A model generated the notes under the pieces. It did not search any database. It had not been told where the DNA came from and saw only the letters and a list, made by a program, of their open reading frames with translations. 64,000 nucleotides of DNA, taken from NCBI RefSeq assembly GCF_009498035.1, contig NZ_CP034550.1:2666001-2730000 (forward strand), read 5' to 3'. This document shows positions 8,723 to 19,950 of this stretch, in pieces. This DNA comes from Saccharothrix syringae. Lineage in GTDB: Bacteria; Actinomycetota; Actinomycetes; Mycobacteriales; Pseudonocardiaceae. The translations under genes were made by a program, and so were the position numbers. How positions within the stretch are numbered: the stretch's first letter is position 1; each line of letters starts with the position of its first letter.

Positions 8723-9118
8723 ATGACCGGAGTCCTCGCGACCGCGCTGATCGTCGTGGCGCTCGTCGGTGCCGCGTGGTCGCTCGCGCTGACCGTCGCC
8801 GACAAGCCCATCACCTTGGCCACCAAGGCGACCCTCGGCCTGGCCGGCGTCGTGGTGCTGCTCGAACTCGGCCTGCTGGTGCAGCTGGTCGTGGGCGTCC
8901 TCGACGTCCTCGACGTCGAGTCGAAGCCCGCCGGGGTCGACTTCAACGGGTTCACCTTCGTCGGCTACCTGATCGGCGCGGCCATCCTCCTGCCGGGCGG
9001 TGCCTTCTGGGCGCTGGCCGAGCGCACGCGCTGGGGTGCCGGGGTGCTGACCGCGGTCTGCCTGGGCGTGGCGGTGATGGTGGTGCGGCTCAACCAGCTC
9101 TGGCCCGTCCATGCCTGA
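8723..9118 (+). CDS. Small four-helix membrane protein of unknown function
   Basis: A 131-residue, very hydrophobic protein with about four membrane segments (about 4-25, 34-55, 75-95 and 105-122). I do not recognise a family. A GGAAGGACAG ribosome site precedes the ATG. The last 8 bases overlap the start of the next gene, so the two are translationally coupled. The pair may extend the transcription unit of the membrane hydrolase 150 bp upstream. Confidence 0.75.
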   Translation: MTGVLATALIVVALVGAAWSLALTVADKPITLATKATLGLAGVVVLLELGLLVQLVVGVLDVLDVESKPAGVDFNGFTFVGYLIGAAILLPGGAFWALAERTRWGAGVLTAVCLGVAVMVVRLNQLWPVHA

Positions 9119-9512
9119 CTCCCTGAAGGAGGCCACCCGGTCCGGTCCCGGGCGCCTGCTGGTCGCCGTCTACGGGATCTTCGCGCTGGCGGCGACCGCC
9201 CGCTCGGCCGTGCAGCTGTCCACCCGCTTCGGGCACGCGCCGCTGGCCTACCTGCTGTCGGCGTTCGCCGCCGTCGTCTACGTGGTCGCGACGGCCGCGC
9301 TGGCGGGCGCGGTGTCCCGGCGGGTGGCCTACCTCGCCTGCGGCGTCGAGCTGACCGGCGTGCTCCTGGTCGGCGCGGCGAGCCTGCTGTTCCCCGCGGC
9401 CTTCCCGGACGCCACCGTGTGGTCCGGCTTCGGCAGCGGCTACCTGTTCATCCCGCTCGTGCTGCCCGTGCTCGGCCTGCTCTGGCTTCGGCACACCGAA
9501 CGGGCCGGCTGA
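9111..9512 (+). CDS. Small four-helix membrane protein, coupled to the preceding gene
   Basis: A 133-residue protein with a short charged N terminus (MPDSLKEATRSGPG) and about four hydrophobic helices. It contains FALAATARSAVQLSTRFGHAPLAYLLSA in its first half, which from memory is like a widespread actinobacterial small membrane family with no assigned role. The start overlaps the previous gene by 8 bp. No catalytic motif is visible. Likely a co-translated membrane partner. Confidence 0.78.
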   Translation: MPDSLKEATRSGPGRLLVAVYGIFALAATARSAVQLSTRFGHAPLAYLLSAFAAVVYVVATAALAGAVSRRVAYLACGVELTGVLLVGAASLLFPAAFPDATVWSGFGSGYLFIPLVLPVLGLLWLRHTERAG

Positions 9513-9662
9513 ACCGATCCGGCCACCGCCGGCGTAATGCGGGCGGAGCCGGGGCCGGACCCGGCTGCCGTCCGTGGCGGCGGCGCGTGTGGACCACGGG
9601 TGCCCGGCAGGGGCACCGCCGCCGTGGGCGCGGGGCCGGGGGTGGGGACACCCCCGGCCTCC

Positions 9663-9676
9663 GTGATGAACATCAC
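9663..9676. promoter_or_regulatory. Crp/GlxR-type binding site 1
   Basis: GTGATGAACATCAC is a perfect GTGA-N6-TCAC dyad, the consensus of Crp-family regulators (actinobacterial GlxR/Crp). It lies about 160 bp before the RND exporter start. Binding is inferred from consensus only. Confidence 0.5.
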
Positions 9677-9696
9677 CCGTTCGGGTCTATCGATGG

Positions 9697-9710
9697 GTGA
9701 ACACGATCAC
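9697..9710. promoter_or_regulatory. Crp/GlxR-type binding site 2
   Basis: GTGAACACGATCAC also fits GTGA-N6-TCAC. Its centre is 34 bp from that of site 1. Two such sites close together upstream of one gene make chance less likely. Confidence 0.5.
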
Positions 9711-9833
9711 CGCTGGTCACGAGGATGGAACCCGGTCCGCGCCTGAGCCGGTTCTCAGGAGGGGTGTGCGACCGTTCGCGCATCAAGCGTGACGCCGCGT
9801 GCCTGCGCTCCGCCCACCAAGGAGATGCCCAAG

Positions 9834-12800
9834 ATGTCCGTGCTGGCTCGGCTGAGCCTGGCCAACCGAAGTCTCGTCGGGCTGCTCAGCCTCGTCGTGA
9901 TCGGCTTCGGCGTGCTGACGCTGCCCTCCGTCAAGCAGCAGCTGTTCCCGTCCATCGAGCTGCCCGCCGCGGTGGTCATCGCACCGTACCCGGGCGCGTC
10001 GCCGGACCTGGTGGACAGCCAGGTCGCCGAGCCCATCCAGGCCGCCCTGCGCGGCGTGGACGGCGTCGAGCAGGTGCTCACCCGCTCCGCCGAGAGCTCC
10101 GCGACCGTGCAGGTGATGTTCACCTACGGCACGGACGTCGACGCCGCCGTCACGCAGATGCAGCAGGCGGTGAACCGGCTCGCGCCGCGCCTGCCCGAGG
10201 GCGTGGAGCCCACCGTCGCGCAGGGCGGCACCGACGACATCCCGGTCGTCGCGCTCGCCGCGACCGCCGGCGCGGACGACATCGCCACCGCCGCCCGGCT
10301 GCGCGCCGAGGTCGTGCCCGAGCTGGAGGCCATCCCCGGCGTCCGCCAGGCCACCGTCAGCGGCGAGCGCGACCGCCAGGTCACCGTCACCGTCGACTAC
10401 GCCCTCCTGGGCGCCCGCCGCGTCGACCCGCAGGCCCTCACCACCGCCCTCACCACGGCCGGCGCCACCGTGCCCGCGGGCACCGTGCCCGACGCGGACA
10501 AGACGCTGACCGTCCAGGTCGGCGGCGCGGTCACGTCCGTGGACGGGCTGCGCGAGCTGCCCCTGGCCTCGCCCGCCGGTCCGGTGAAGCTCGGCGACGT
10601 GGCCACCGTGGAGTCCGCGCCCGCCCCCGCCACCGTGCTGACCCGCACCGACGGCGAGCCCACGCTGGGCATCAGCGTCACCATGAACGCCGACGGCAAC
10701 GCGGTGGAGATCTCCCGCGCCGTGCGCGACCGGCTCGACGAGCTGGGCGAGGCCGCCGACTCGAAGCTCACCGTCGCGTTCGACCAGGGCCCCGAGGTGG
10801 AGAAGGCCATCAGCGGCCTGACCACCGAGGGCCTGCTCGGCCTGCTGTTCGCCGTCGTGGTGATCCTGCTGTTCCTGCTGTCGGTGCGGTCCACCCTGGT
10901 CACGGCGGTGTCCATCCCGCTGTCCGTGGTGGTCGCGCTGATCGCCCTCTACACCGGCGACCTGTCGCTGAACCTGCTCACCCTGGGCGCGCTCACCATC
11001 GCCGTCGGCCGCGTGGTCGACGACTCGATCGTGGTGCTGGAGAACATCAAGCGGCACCTCGGCTACGGCGAGGACAAGCAGCGCGCCGTGCTCGACGGCA
11101 CCCGCGAGGTGGCGGGCGCGGTGACCGCGTCCACGCTGACCACGGTCGCGGTGTTCCTGCCCATCGCGTTCGTCGGCGGCATCGCGGGCGAGCTGTTCGG
11201 GCCGTTCTCCATCACCGTGACCGTGGCGCTGCTGGCCTCGCTGCTGGTGTCGCTGACCATCGTGCCGGTGCTGGCGTACTGGTTCCTCAAGCGGCCGGCC
11301 GCGGTCGACGCGGAGGACGCCGAGCGGGTCCGGCAGGAGGCGCTGGAGAAGGAGCGGCGCAGCCCGCTGCAGCGCGCGTACGTGCCGGTGCTGCGGTTCG
11401 CCACCACCCGCCGCTGGCTGACGCTGCTGATCGCGGTGCTCATCTTCGGCGGCACGCTCGGCCTGGCCGGCGCGCTGGAGACCAACTTCATCGACGACTC
11501 CAACGGCCGGGCGCTGCAGGGCAGCCAGAAGATGCCGCCCGGCACGAGCCTGGCCGCCCGCGACGAGGCCGCCCGCAAGCTGGAGGGCGTGCTCGCCGAG
11601 ACCGACGAGGTCGAGACCTACCAGGTCGTCGTCGGCACGGACAACAGCCTCGCCGCGTTCGGGTTCGGCGGCAACGGCGACACCTCCGTGCGCGCCACCG
11701 TGCGCGAGGGCACCGACATGGAGGCGTTGCGGGAACGGCTGACCGAGCGGTTGGCGGGCACGGAGGGCACCGGCGAGGTGACCTTCGGCGCGGCCGCCGC
11801 CGGGTTCGGCTCCGACAGCATCGACGTGCTGGTCACCGCCCCCGACGCGGACACCCTGCGCACCGCGGCCGACCGGGTCCAGCAGGCCGTCGCCGGCGCC
11901 CCCGGCGTCGGCGAGGTCACCAACGACCTCGCGGTCAGCGCGCCGCGCGTGCAGGTGAGCGTCAACCGGGACGCGGCCGCCGCCCGCGGCCTGACCGGCC
12001 AGACCATCGGCCAGTTCGCCGCGCAGGCGCTGCGCGGCGTGCCCGTGGCCGAGCTGCCCGTCGACGGCGCGCCCCAGCAGGTCGTCCTGCGCACCGGCAC
12101 CGCGCCGACGGACGTGGACGCGCTGCGCGCGCTGCCGCTGCCCGGCGGCGCCACCCTCGGCCAGGTCGCCGAGGTGTCCGTGGTGGACGGCCCGGTGCAG
12201 GTGCGGCGCACCGACGGCGCGCGCAGCACCACGGTGTCGGCCAAGGCCACCGGCTCGGACCTGGGCGCGGTGACCGCCGAGCTGACCTCGCGGCTCGACG
12301 CGGTCGACCTGCCCGCCGGCGCGGCCTACGAGATCGGCGGCGTCAGCGCCGACCAGGCCGAGACGTTCGCCGACCTCGGCCTGGCCATGCTCGCGGCCAT
12401 CGCGATCGTGTTCCTGATCATGGTGGCCACGTTCCGCAGCCTGGTGCAGCCGCTGATCCTGCTGGTGTCGATCCCGTTCGCGGCGACCGGCGCCATCGGC
12501 CTGCTGCTGCTCACCGGCACCCCGCTCGGCCTGCCCGCGCTGATCGGCATGCTGATGCTCGTCGGCATCGTGGTGACCAACGCGATCGTGCTGATCGACC
12601 TGGTCAACCAGTACCGGCGCGACGGCCTGCCGGTGCGCGAGGCGGTCGTCGAGGGCGGCCGGCGCAGGCTGCGGCCCATCCTGATGACCGCCGCGGCGAC
12701 GATCTTCGCGCTGCTGCCGATGGCGCTGGGCATCACCGGCGAGGGCGCGTTCATCGGCAAGCCGCTGGCGATCGTGGTGATCGGCGGGCTGATCAGCTCC

Positions 12801-12923
12801 ACGCTGCTGACCCTGGTGCTGGTGCCCACGCTGTACTCGATGGTGGAGGGCCGCAAGGAGCGCAGGCAGGCCAGGCGCGACGCCCGGCGGGTCGAGGAGG
12901 AGCGCGAGCCGGTCACCGTCTGA
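9834..12923 (+). CDS. RND-family efflux transporter (AcrB/HAE1-like permease)
   Basis: A 1029-residue inner-membrane proton-driven exporter. It shows the two-fold repeat of the family: a first helix at residues 9-28, a large extracytoplasmic domain, six helices including the proton-relay helix GRVVDDSIVVLENI, a second large domain (from about 550) and six more helices ending near 1005. PYPGASPDLVD and a second GATGAIGLLLLTG region are typical. I chose ATG 9834 because AAGGAG lies 9 bp upstream; the ATG at 9825 leaves no spacing. There is no membrane-fusion or outer-membrane partner, which is usual in Gram-positive bacteria. Substrate unknown. Two Crp-like sites precede it and a strong terminator follows. 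Confidence 0.93.
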   Translation: MSVLARLSLANRSLVGLLSLVVIGFGVLTLPSVKQQLFPSIELPAAVVIAPYPGASPDLVDSQVAEPIQAALRGVDGVEQVLTRSAESSATVQVMFTYGTDVDAAVTQMQQAVNRLAPRLPEGVEPTVAQGGTDDIPVVALAATAGADDIATAARLRAEVVPELEAIPGVRQATVSGERDRQVTVTVDYALLGARRVDPQALTTALTTAGATVPAGTVPDADKTLTVQVGGAVTSVDGLRELPLASPAGPVKLGDVATVESAPAPATVLTRTDGEPTLGISVTMNADGNAVEISRAVRDRLDELGEAADSKLTVAFDQGPEVEKAISGLTTEGLLGLLFAVVVILLFLLSVRSTLVTAVSIPLSVVVALIALYTGDLSLNLLTLGALTIAVGRVVDDSIVVLENIKRHLGYGEDKQRAVLDGTREVAGAVTASTLTTVAVFLPIAFVGGIAGELFGPFSITVTVALLASLLVSLTIVPVLAYWFLKRPAAVDAEDAERVRQEALEKERRSPLQRAYVPVLRFATTRRWLTLLIAVLIFGGTLGLAGALETNFIDDSNGRALQGSQKMPPGTSLAARDEAARKLEGVLAETDEVETYQVVVGTDNSLAAFGFGGNGDTSVRATVREGTDMEALRERLTERLAGTEGTGEVTFGAAAAGFGSDSIDVLVTAPDADTLRTAADRVQQAVAGAPGVGEVTNDLAVSAPRVQVSVNRDAAAARGLTGQTIGQFAAQALRGVPVAELPVDGAPQQVVLRTGTAPTDVDALRALPLPGGATLGQVAEVSVVDGPVQVRRTDGARSTTVSAKATGSDLGAVTAELTSRLDAVDLPAGAAYEIGGVSADQAETFADLGLAMLAAIAIVFLIMVATFRSLVQPLILLVSIPFAATGAIGLLLLTGTPLGLPALIGMLMLVGIVVTNAIVLIDLVNQYRRDGLPVREAVVEGGRRRLRPILMTAAATIFALLPMALGITGEGAFIGKPLAIVVIGGLISSTLLTLVLVPTLYSMVEGRKERRQARRDARRVEEEREPVTV

Positions 12924-12935
12924 GGTGGTGGCCGA

Positions 12936-12969
12936 GAGGGCCCCGTCCGGGAAACCGGGCGGGGCCCTC
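12936..12969 (+). terminator. Rho-independent-type hairpin after the RND gene
   Basis: A 15-bp stem (GAGGGCCCCGTCCGG with CCGGGCGGGGCCCTC, one G-U pair) closes a GAAA loop, 12 bp after the stop. A T-run is lacking, as is common in actinomycetes. Confidence 0.85.
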
Positions 12970-13254
12970 CGCGTTCCCCGGGCGTGATCCGGCGGCGCGG
13001 CGGACGCGGCCGAGGCCGCGGAGCGGTGCCTGGCGCTGCCCGAGCGGGAGTGGTTCGCGCCGGGCGGCCTGGACGAGTGGCGTGACCGGGGCGACGACGA
13101 CGAACGGCCCACCGGGTCCGGCTGGACCTGCTCGGCTTCCTCGACGCCCCGCGCACCCGGGCCGGGGACGCCGTGCCCGCGCAGACCGACCGGCCGACCG
13201 CCCACGTCGACCGGCGGCCGGTGATCGGCGCGCCGCCGAGGTTCCGGCGCCGCC
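12970..13254 (+). pseudogene. Possible decayed coding remnant
   Basis: In the + direction one frame reads AEAAERCLALPEREWFAPGG followed by LDEWRDRGDDDERPT. A shifted frame then continues as RVRLDLLGFLDAPRTRAGDA. Together they look like a short acidic protein broken by a frameshift. No start codon with a ribosome site is seen and I recognise no family. Position-specific base bias is the only support, so this may be non-coding. Confidence 0.25.
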
Positions 13255-16860
<3,606 letters not shown>

Positions 16861-16885
16861 GCTCAGCCTCCCGTTGAACTTCAGT

Positions 16886-16968
16886 GGGAGGCGCCCTTAC
16901 CTGCGTTGCTCACGACCGAGCGTGGCGGGCTGGTCACCCGTTGCAGCGCCTCTCGACCGCACGGTCGA
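16886..16968 (-). promoter_or_regulatory. Probable S-adenosylhomocysteine (SAH) riboswitch before metH
   Basis: Read on the minus strand, the leader has GAGAGGCGCTGC (16955-16944), then CCACGCTCGG (16924-16915), then GGGCGCC (16896-16890). UCGAG pairs with CUCGG to make P1. GAGGCGC at 16952-16946 pairs with GCGCCTC at 16895-16889 to make the pseudoknot P4. The GCGCUGC and GCUCGG words are those of the SAH class. A small extra hairpin (CGACCG/CGGTCG, 16968-16953) abuts the 5' side. The pseudoknot ends about 13 bp before the GGGAGG ribosome site, consistent with translational control. Consensus recalled from memory. Confidence 0.72.
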
Positions 16969-17020
16969 TGGTAACGCCATCCGCAAATCCGGACACCCCC
17001 TCCCACCCCCTGAGACCCGC

Positions 17021-17164
17021 GTGTCCTCCAGTCCGACACCGCGTGTCCTCCAGTCCGACACCGCGTGTCCTCCAGTCCGACCTGTGGTGCAGGTGCGCGA
17101 GTGAAGGACATGCAGTGCCTGAGCGGAGGACACGCGGTGCCGGAGTGGAGGACTCGCGCGGGTT
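17021..17164. repeat. Mosaic 22-bp repeat array 1, inverted symmetry
   Basis: Three tandem 22-bp units with the core TGTCCTCCAGTCCGACAC start at 17021, 17043 and 17065. A 12-bp centre (17087-17098) follows, and three units in the opposite orientation (core GGAGGACACGCGGTG) start at 17099, 17121 and 17143. The array can fold back on itself. Its last base touches the lutC stop codon (17165-17167). It sits between the end of lutC and the metH leader, so it may act as a terminator or insulator. Single-frame readings of it as protein are artefacts. Confidence 0.85.
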
Positions 17165-17761
17165 TCAGGTGGTGAGGATTACTTCCAGGGTTCGGGGGCC
17201 GTGGACGCCTTCCACGCGTTCCAGTTCGATGTCGCTGGTCGCGGACGGGCCGCTGATCCAGGTCTGGGTGCGCACGTCGGCCAGGGCGGCCACGGCGTCG
17301 GGCACCCCGGCGACCACCTGGGACGCCCGGACCACGACCAGGTGGTAGTCCGGCACGAGGGTCAGCGCGCGCGGGCCCTGGTCGGCGGCGTCGTGGTCCA
17401 GGACGATCGTGCCGGTCTCGGCGATGGCGACGTGGCACGCGGTCAGCACGGCGTCGGCGCGTTCCAGGGTCGCGACGTCCACGGGGGTGCGGGTGGCGTC
17501 GGGGGCCCACTCCGGCGGCGTGCCGGGAGCGGCCACCACCAGGCGCGCACCGCGTTCCCGCAGGGCGGCGGCGACGGCGGCGACCAGGTCGTCGGCCGGT
17601 ACCACGCGGACCCGCGCCCGGTAGTCGCGCAGGCGTTCGGCGAACAGCACCGGGTCACCGGGGCCGCGGGAACCGGCCGCGCGGTAGTCCCGCGGCACGG
17701 GTGCCGCCGCGCTGCCCTTCGCCCGCCGGACCCGCGCCAGCACCTCGTCACGCGCGCTCAT
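17165..17761 (-). CDS. lutC: Lactate utilization protein C (LUD domain)
   Basis: A 198-residue LUD-domain subunit of the LutABC L-lactate oxidation complex (lactate to pyruvate). Typical features are EVLARVRRAKG at the N terminus, then DAVLTACHVAIAETGTIVLDHD, LVPDYHLVVVRASQVV and SGPSATSDIELERVEGVHGPR near the C terminus. The ATG at 17761 overlaps the lutB stop by 4 bases (ATGA). It is the last gene of lutA-lutB-lutC. Its stop codon abuts repeat array 1. Confidence 0.93.
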   Translation of the reverse strand: MSARDEVLARVRRAKGSAAAPVPRDYRAAGSRGPGDPVLFAERLRDYRARVRVVPADDLVAAVAAALRERGARLVVAAPGTPPEWAPDATRTPVDVATLERADAVLTACHVAIAETGTIVLDHDAADQGPRALTLVPDYHLVVVRASQVVAGVPDAVAALADVRTQTWISGPSATSDIELERVEGVHGPRTLEVILTT

Positions 17762-19155
17762 CGCGCCTCCCACCAGTCGCGGAACGTCTGCCGCGGCGGC
17801 TGCGGCACGTCCCGGGCCGTCGACCAGCCCGGCAGCGGCACGTGCCTGCTCGCCGTCCGCCCGAACTTCCCCAGCCGCGCGAACCGCCGCCACCGCCGGG
17901 CGTCCGACATCACCCACGCCAGGGCGCGCATCGCGGTCGACTCCGGCGTCGTCCGCCCCGCCTCGACCACCTTCCCCCGCAGGTGCACCAGCATGGACGG
18001 GATGTCGATCGCCACCGGGCACACGTCGTAGCACACCCCGCACAGCGACGACGCGAACGGCAGCGTCGGGTTCCGCGCCACCCCGGTCAGCTGCGGCGAC
18101 AGCACCGCGCCGATCGGCCCGGGGTACGTCGAGCCGTACGCGTGGCCGCCCGTCCGCTCGTACACCGGGCACGAGTTCAGGCACGCCGAGCAGCGGATGC
18201 ACCGCAGCGCCGCCCGCCCGTCGGGGTCGGCGAGCACCGCCGTGCGGCCGTTGTCCACCAGCACCACGTGGCTGGTCTGCCCCTCGGTCGGCCCGGTCCA
18301 CACCGACGTGTACGGGTTCATCCGCTCCCCGGTGGACGACCGGGGCAGCAGCTGGAGGAACACCTCCAGGTCCCGCCACGTCGGCAGCATCTTCTCGATG
18401 CCCACCACGCTGATCAGCGTGCGCGGCAGCGTCAGGCACATCCGGCCGTTGCCCTCGGACTCCACCACCACCAGCGACCCGGTCTCCGCGATGCCGAAGT
18501 TCGCGCCCGAGATCGCCACGTCCGCGGTCAGGAACTTGCGCCGCAGGTGCTCGCGCGCGGCCTCGGCGAGCGCGCGCGGGTCGGCGGTCAGGTCCGGGTC
18601 CACGTCGGGCATCTCGCGCCGGAAGATCTCCCGGATCTCGGCCCGGCCGCGGTGGATCGCGGGCACCAGGATGTGGCTGGGCCGGTCGTGGCCGAGCTGC
18701 ACGATCAGCTCCGCCAGGTCTGTCTCGACCGCGTGCACGCCCGCCCGCGCCAACGCCTCGTTCAGGCCGATCTCGGCGGTGGCCATGGACTTGACCTTGA
18801 TCACCTCGCGGGTGCCGGTGGCGGTGACCAGGTCGGTGACGATCCGGTTGGCCTCGTCGGCGTCGCGCGCCCAGTGCACGTGGGTGCCGCGCGCGGTCAG
18901 CGCCTCCTCGAACCGCACCAGGTACTCGTCCAGGTTGGCCAGCACGTCGTCCTTGATCGCCGCGCCCGCCGCGCGCAGCGCCGCCCAGTCCGGCAGCTCG
19001 CCCACCACGGTCGCGCGCTTGGCCCGGATCGTGGTGGTGGCCTTGGCCAGGTTGCGGCGCAGCTGGGCGTCGCCGAGGGCCTCGCGCGCGGCCTCGGGGA
19101 ACGGCGCGCCGGTCAGGTTGCCGCGGCCGGCGGGCATGCCCAGGAAGGTGCTCAT
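17758..19155 (-). CDS. lutB: Lactate utilization iron-sulfur protein B
   Basis: A 465-residue iron-sulfur subunit of the LutABC complex. The N-terminal half is a LUD domain (EVIKVKSMATAEIGLNEAL; VVVESEGNGRMCL). The central ferredoxin-like part has two 4Fe-4S motifs: CIRCSACLNSCPVYE and CGVCYDVCPVAIDIP. The C-terminal tail with WSTARDVPQPPRQTFRDWW is usual. I placed the start at ATG 19155 (MSTFLGMPAG), which overlaps the lutA stop as ATGA. Membrane-associated or cytosolic electron transfer is expected. Confidence 0.95.
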   Translation of the reverse strand: MSTFLGMPAGRGNLTGAPFPEAAREALGDAQLRRNLAKATTTIRAKRATVVGELPDWAALRAAGAAIKDDVLANLDEYLVRFEEALTARGTHVHWARDADEANRIVTDLVTATGTREVIKVKSMATAEIGLNEALARAGVHAVETDLAELIVQLGHDRPSHILVPAIHRGRAEIREIFRREMPDVDPDLTADPRALAEAAREHLRRKFLTADVAISGANFGIAETGSLVVVESEGNGRMCLTLPRTLISVVGIEKMLPTWRDLEVFLQLLPRSSTGERMNPYTSVWTGPTEGQTSHVVLVDNGRTAVLADPDGRAALRCIRCSACLNSCPVYERTGGHAYGSTYPGPIGAVLSPQLTGVARNPTLPFASSLCGVCYDVCPVAIDIPSMLVHLRGKVVEAGRTTPESTAMRALAWVMSDARRWRRFARLGKFGRTASRHVPLPGWSTARDVPQPPRQTFRDWWEAR

Positions 19156-19880
19156 CGGGTGTGCTCCAGGACCTGCGCCAGGTGCAGCGGGCGGATGCCG
19201 CTGCGCAGCCTGCTCAGCCCGCCGCCGATGTGCATCAGGCACGACGAGTCGCCCGCGGTGAGCACGCCGGCCCGGGTGCCGATGACGTTGCTCATCTTGT
19301 CGGCGAGCATGGCGGTGGAGGTGTCGGCGTTCTTGAGCGCGAACGTGCCGCCGAAACCGCAGCACGTCTCGGCCGCGGGCAGCTCGACCAGGTCGATGCC
19401 CTCCACGGCCCGCAGCAGCCGCAGCGGCCGGTCGCCCACCTTGAGCACGCGCAGCGAGTGGCACGTCGGGTGGTAGGTGACCCGGTGCGGGAAGTACGCG
19501 CCGACGTCGGTGACGCCCAGGACGTCCACCAGGAGCTCGGACAGCTCGTAGGTGCGCCTCGCGGTGTCCTCGGCGGCCTCGGCGAGCCCGGCGTCACCGT
19601 GCTCGCGGGCGATCGCGGCGTGCTGGTGGCGCACCGAACCCGCGCACGACCCGGACGGCGCGACGACCACGTCCGCGCCCTCGAAGGCCCGCACGTGGTT
19701 GCGCACGATCGGCAGCGCCTGGCCCGCGTAGCCGGTGTTGATGTGCATCTGGCCGCAGCAGGTCTGGGCCGGCGGCACGACCACCTCGTGGCCCAGGCGC
19801 TCCAGCAGCCGGACGGTGGCCTTGCCGACGTCCGGGAACAGGCCGTCGACCAGGCACGTGACGAACAGCGCGACTCTCAC
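19152..19880 (-). CDS. lutA: Lactate utilization protein A (CCG-domain oxidoreductase)
   Basis: A 242-residue first subunit of the LutABC lactate oxidation system, with two cysteine-rich CCG domains. The motifs are CLVDG...CCGQMHINTGYAGQA in the first half and YHPTCHSLR...CCGFGGTFALKN in the second. The GTG start at 19880 (MRVALFVTCLVDG) is the conserved family start. It leads the lut operon and faces a divergent FadR-type regulator across a 70-bp spacer with two operators. Confidence 0.95.
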   Translation of the reverse strand: MRVALFVTCLVDGLFPDVGKATVRLLERLGHEVVVPPAQTCCGQMHINTGYAGQALPIVRNHVRAFEGADVVVAPSGSCAGSVRHQHAAIAREHGDAGLAEAAEDTARRTYELSELLVDVLGVTDVGAYFPHRVTYHPTCHSLRVLKVGDRPLRLLRAVEGIDLVELPAAETCCGFGGTFALKNADTSTAMLADKMSNVIGTRAGVLTAGDSSCLMHIGGGLSRLRSGIRPLHLAQVLEHTR

Positions 19881-19899
19881 GCCTCCGCAGCTTAGACTC

Positions 19900-19936
19900 T
19901 GTGGTCAGACCACACCAGGTATGTGGTCTGACCACA
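19900..19936. promoter_or_regulatory. Twin FadR-type operators controlling lutABC and its regulator
   Basis: TGTGGTCAGACCACA (19900-19914) and TGTGGTCTGACCACA (19922-19936) are two perfect 15-bp palindromes differing only at the centre base. Their centres are 22 bp apart, about two helical turns. The TGGTC-N-GACCA core is the FadR-subfamily GntR signature. They fill the divergent promoter region, which strongly suggests autoregulation plus repression of lut by the adjacent gene product. Confidence 0.85.
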
Positions 19937-19950
19937 GCGGGGAGGCGCGG

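Larger units (their letters stand above)
9513..9833. other. Intergenic region before the RND exporter
   Basis: No gene is supported in these 321 bases. The stretch holds two Crp-type sites (listed separately) at 9663-9676 and 9697-9710 and an AAGGAG ribosome site at 9819-9824. The GC-rich left part has no clear structure. Confidence 0.6.

Noticed and set aside
16881..17510. Small proteins read across repeat array 1 with repeated Val-Leu-Gln-Ser-Asp-type words
   Set aside because: They are translations of the 22-bp repeats, without ribosome sites, and change frame unit by unit.
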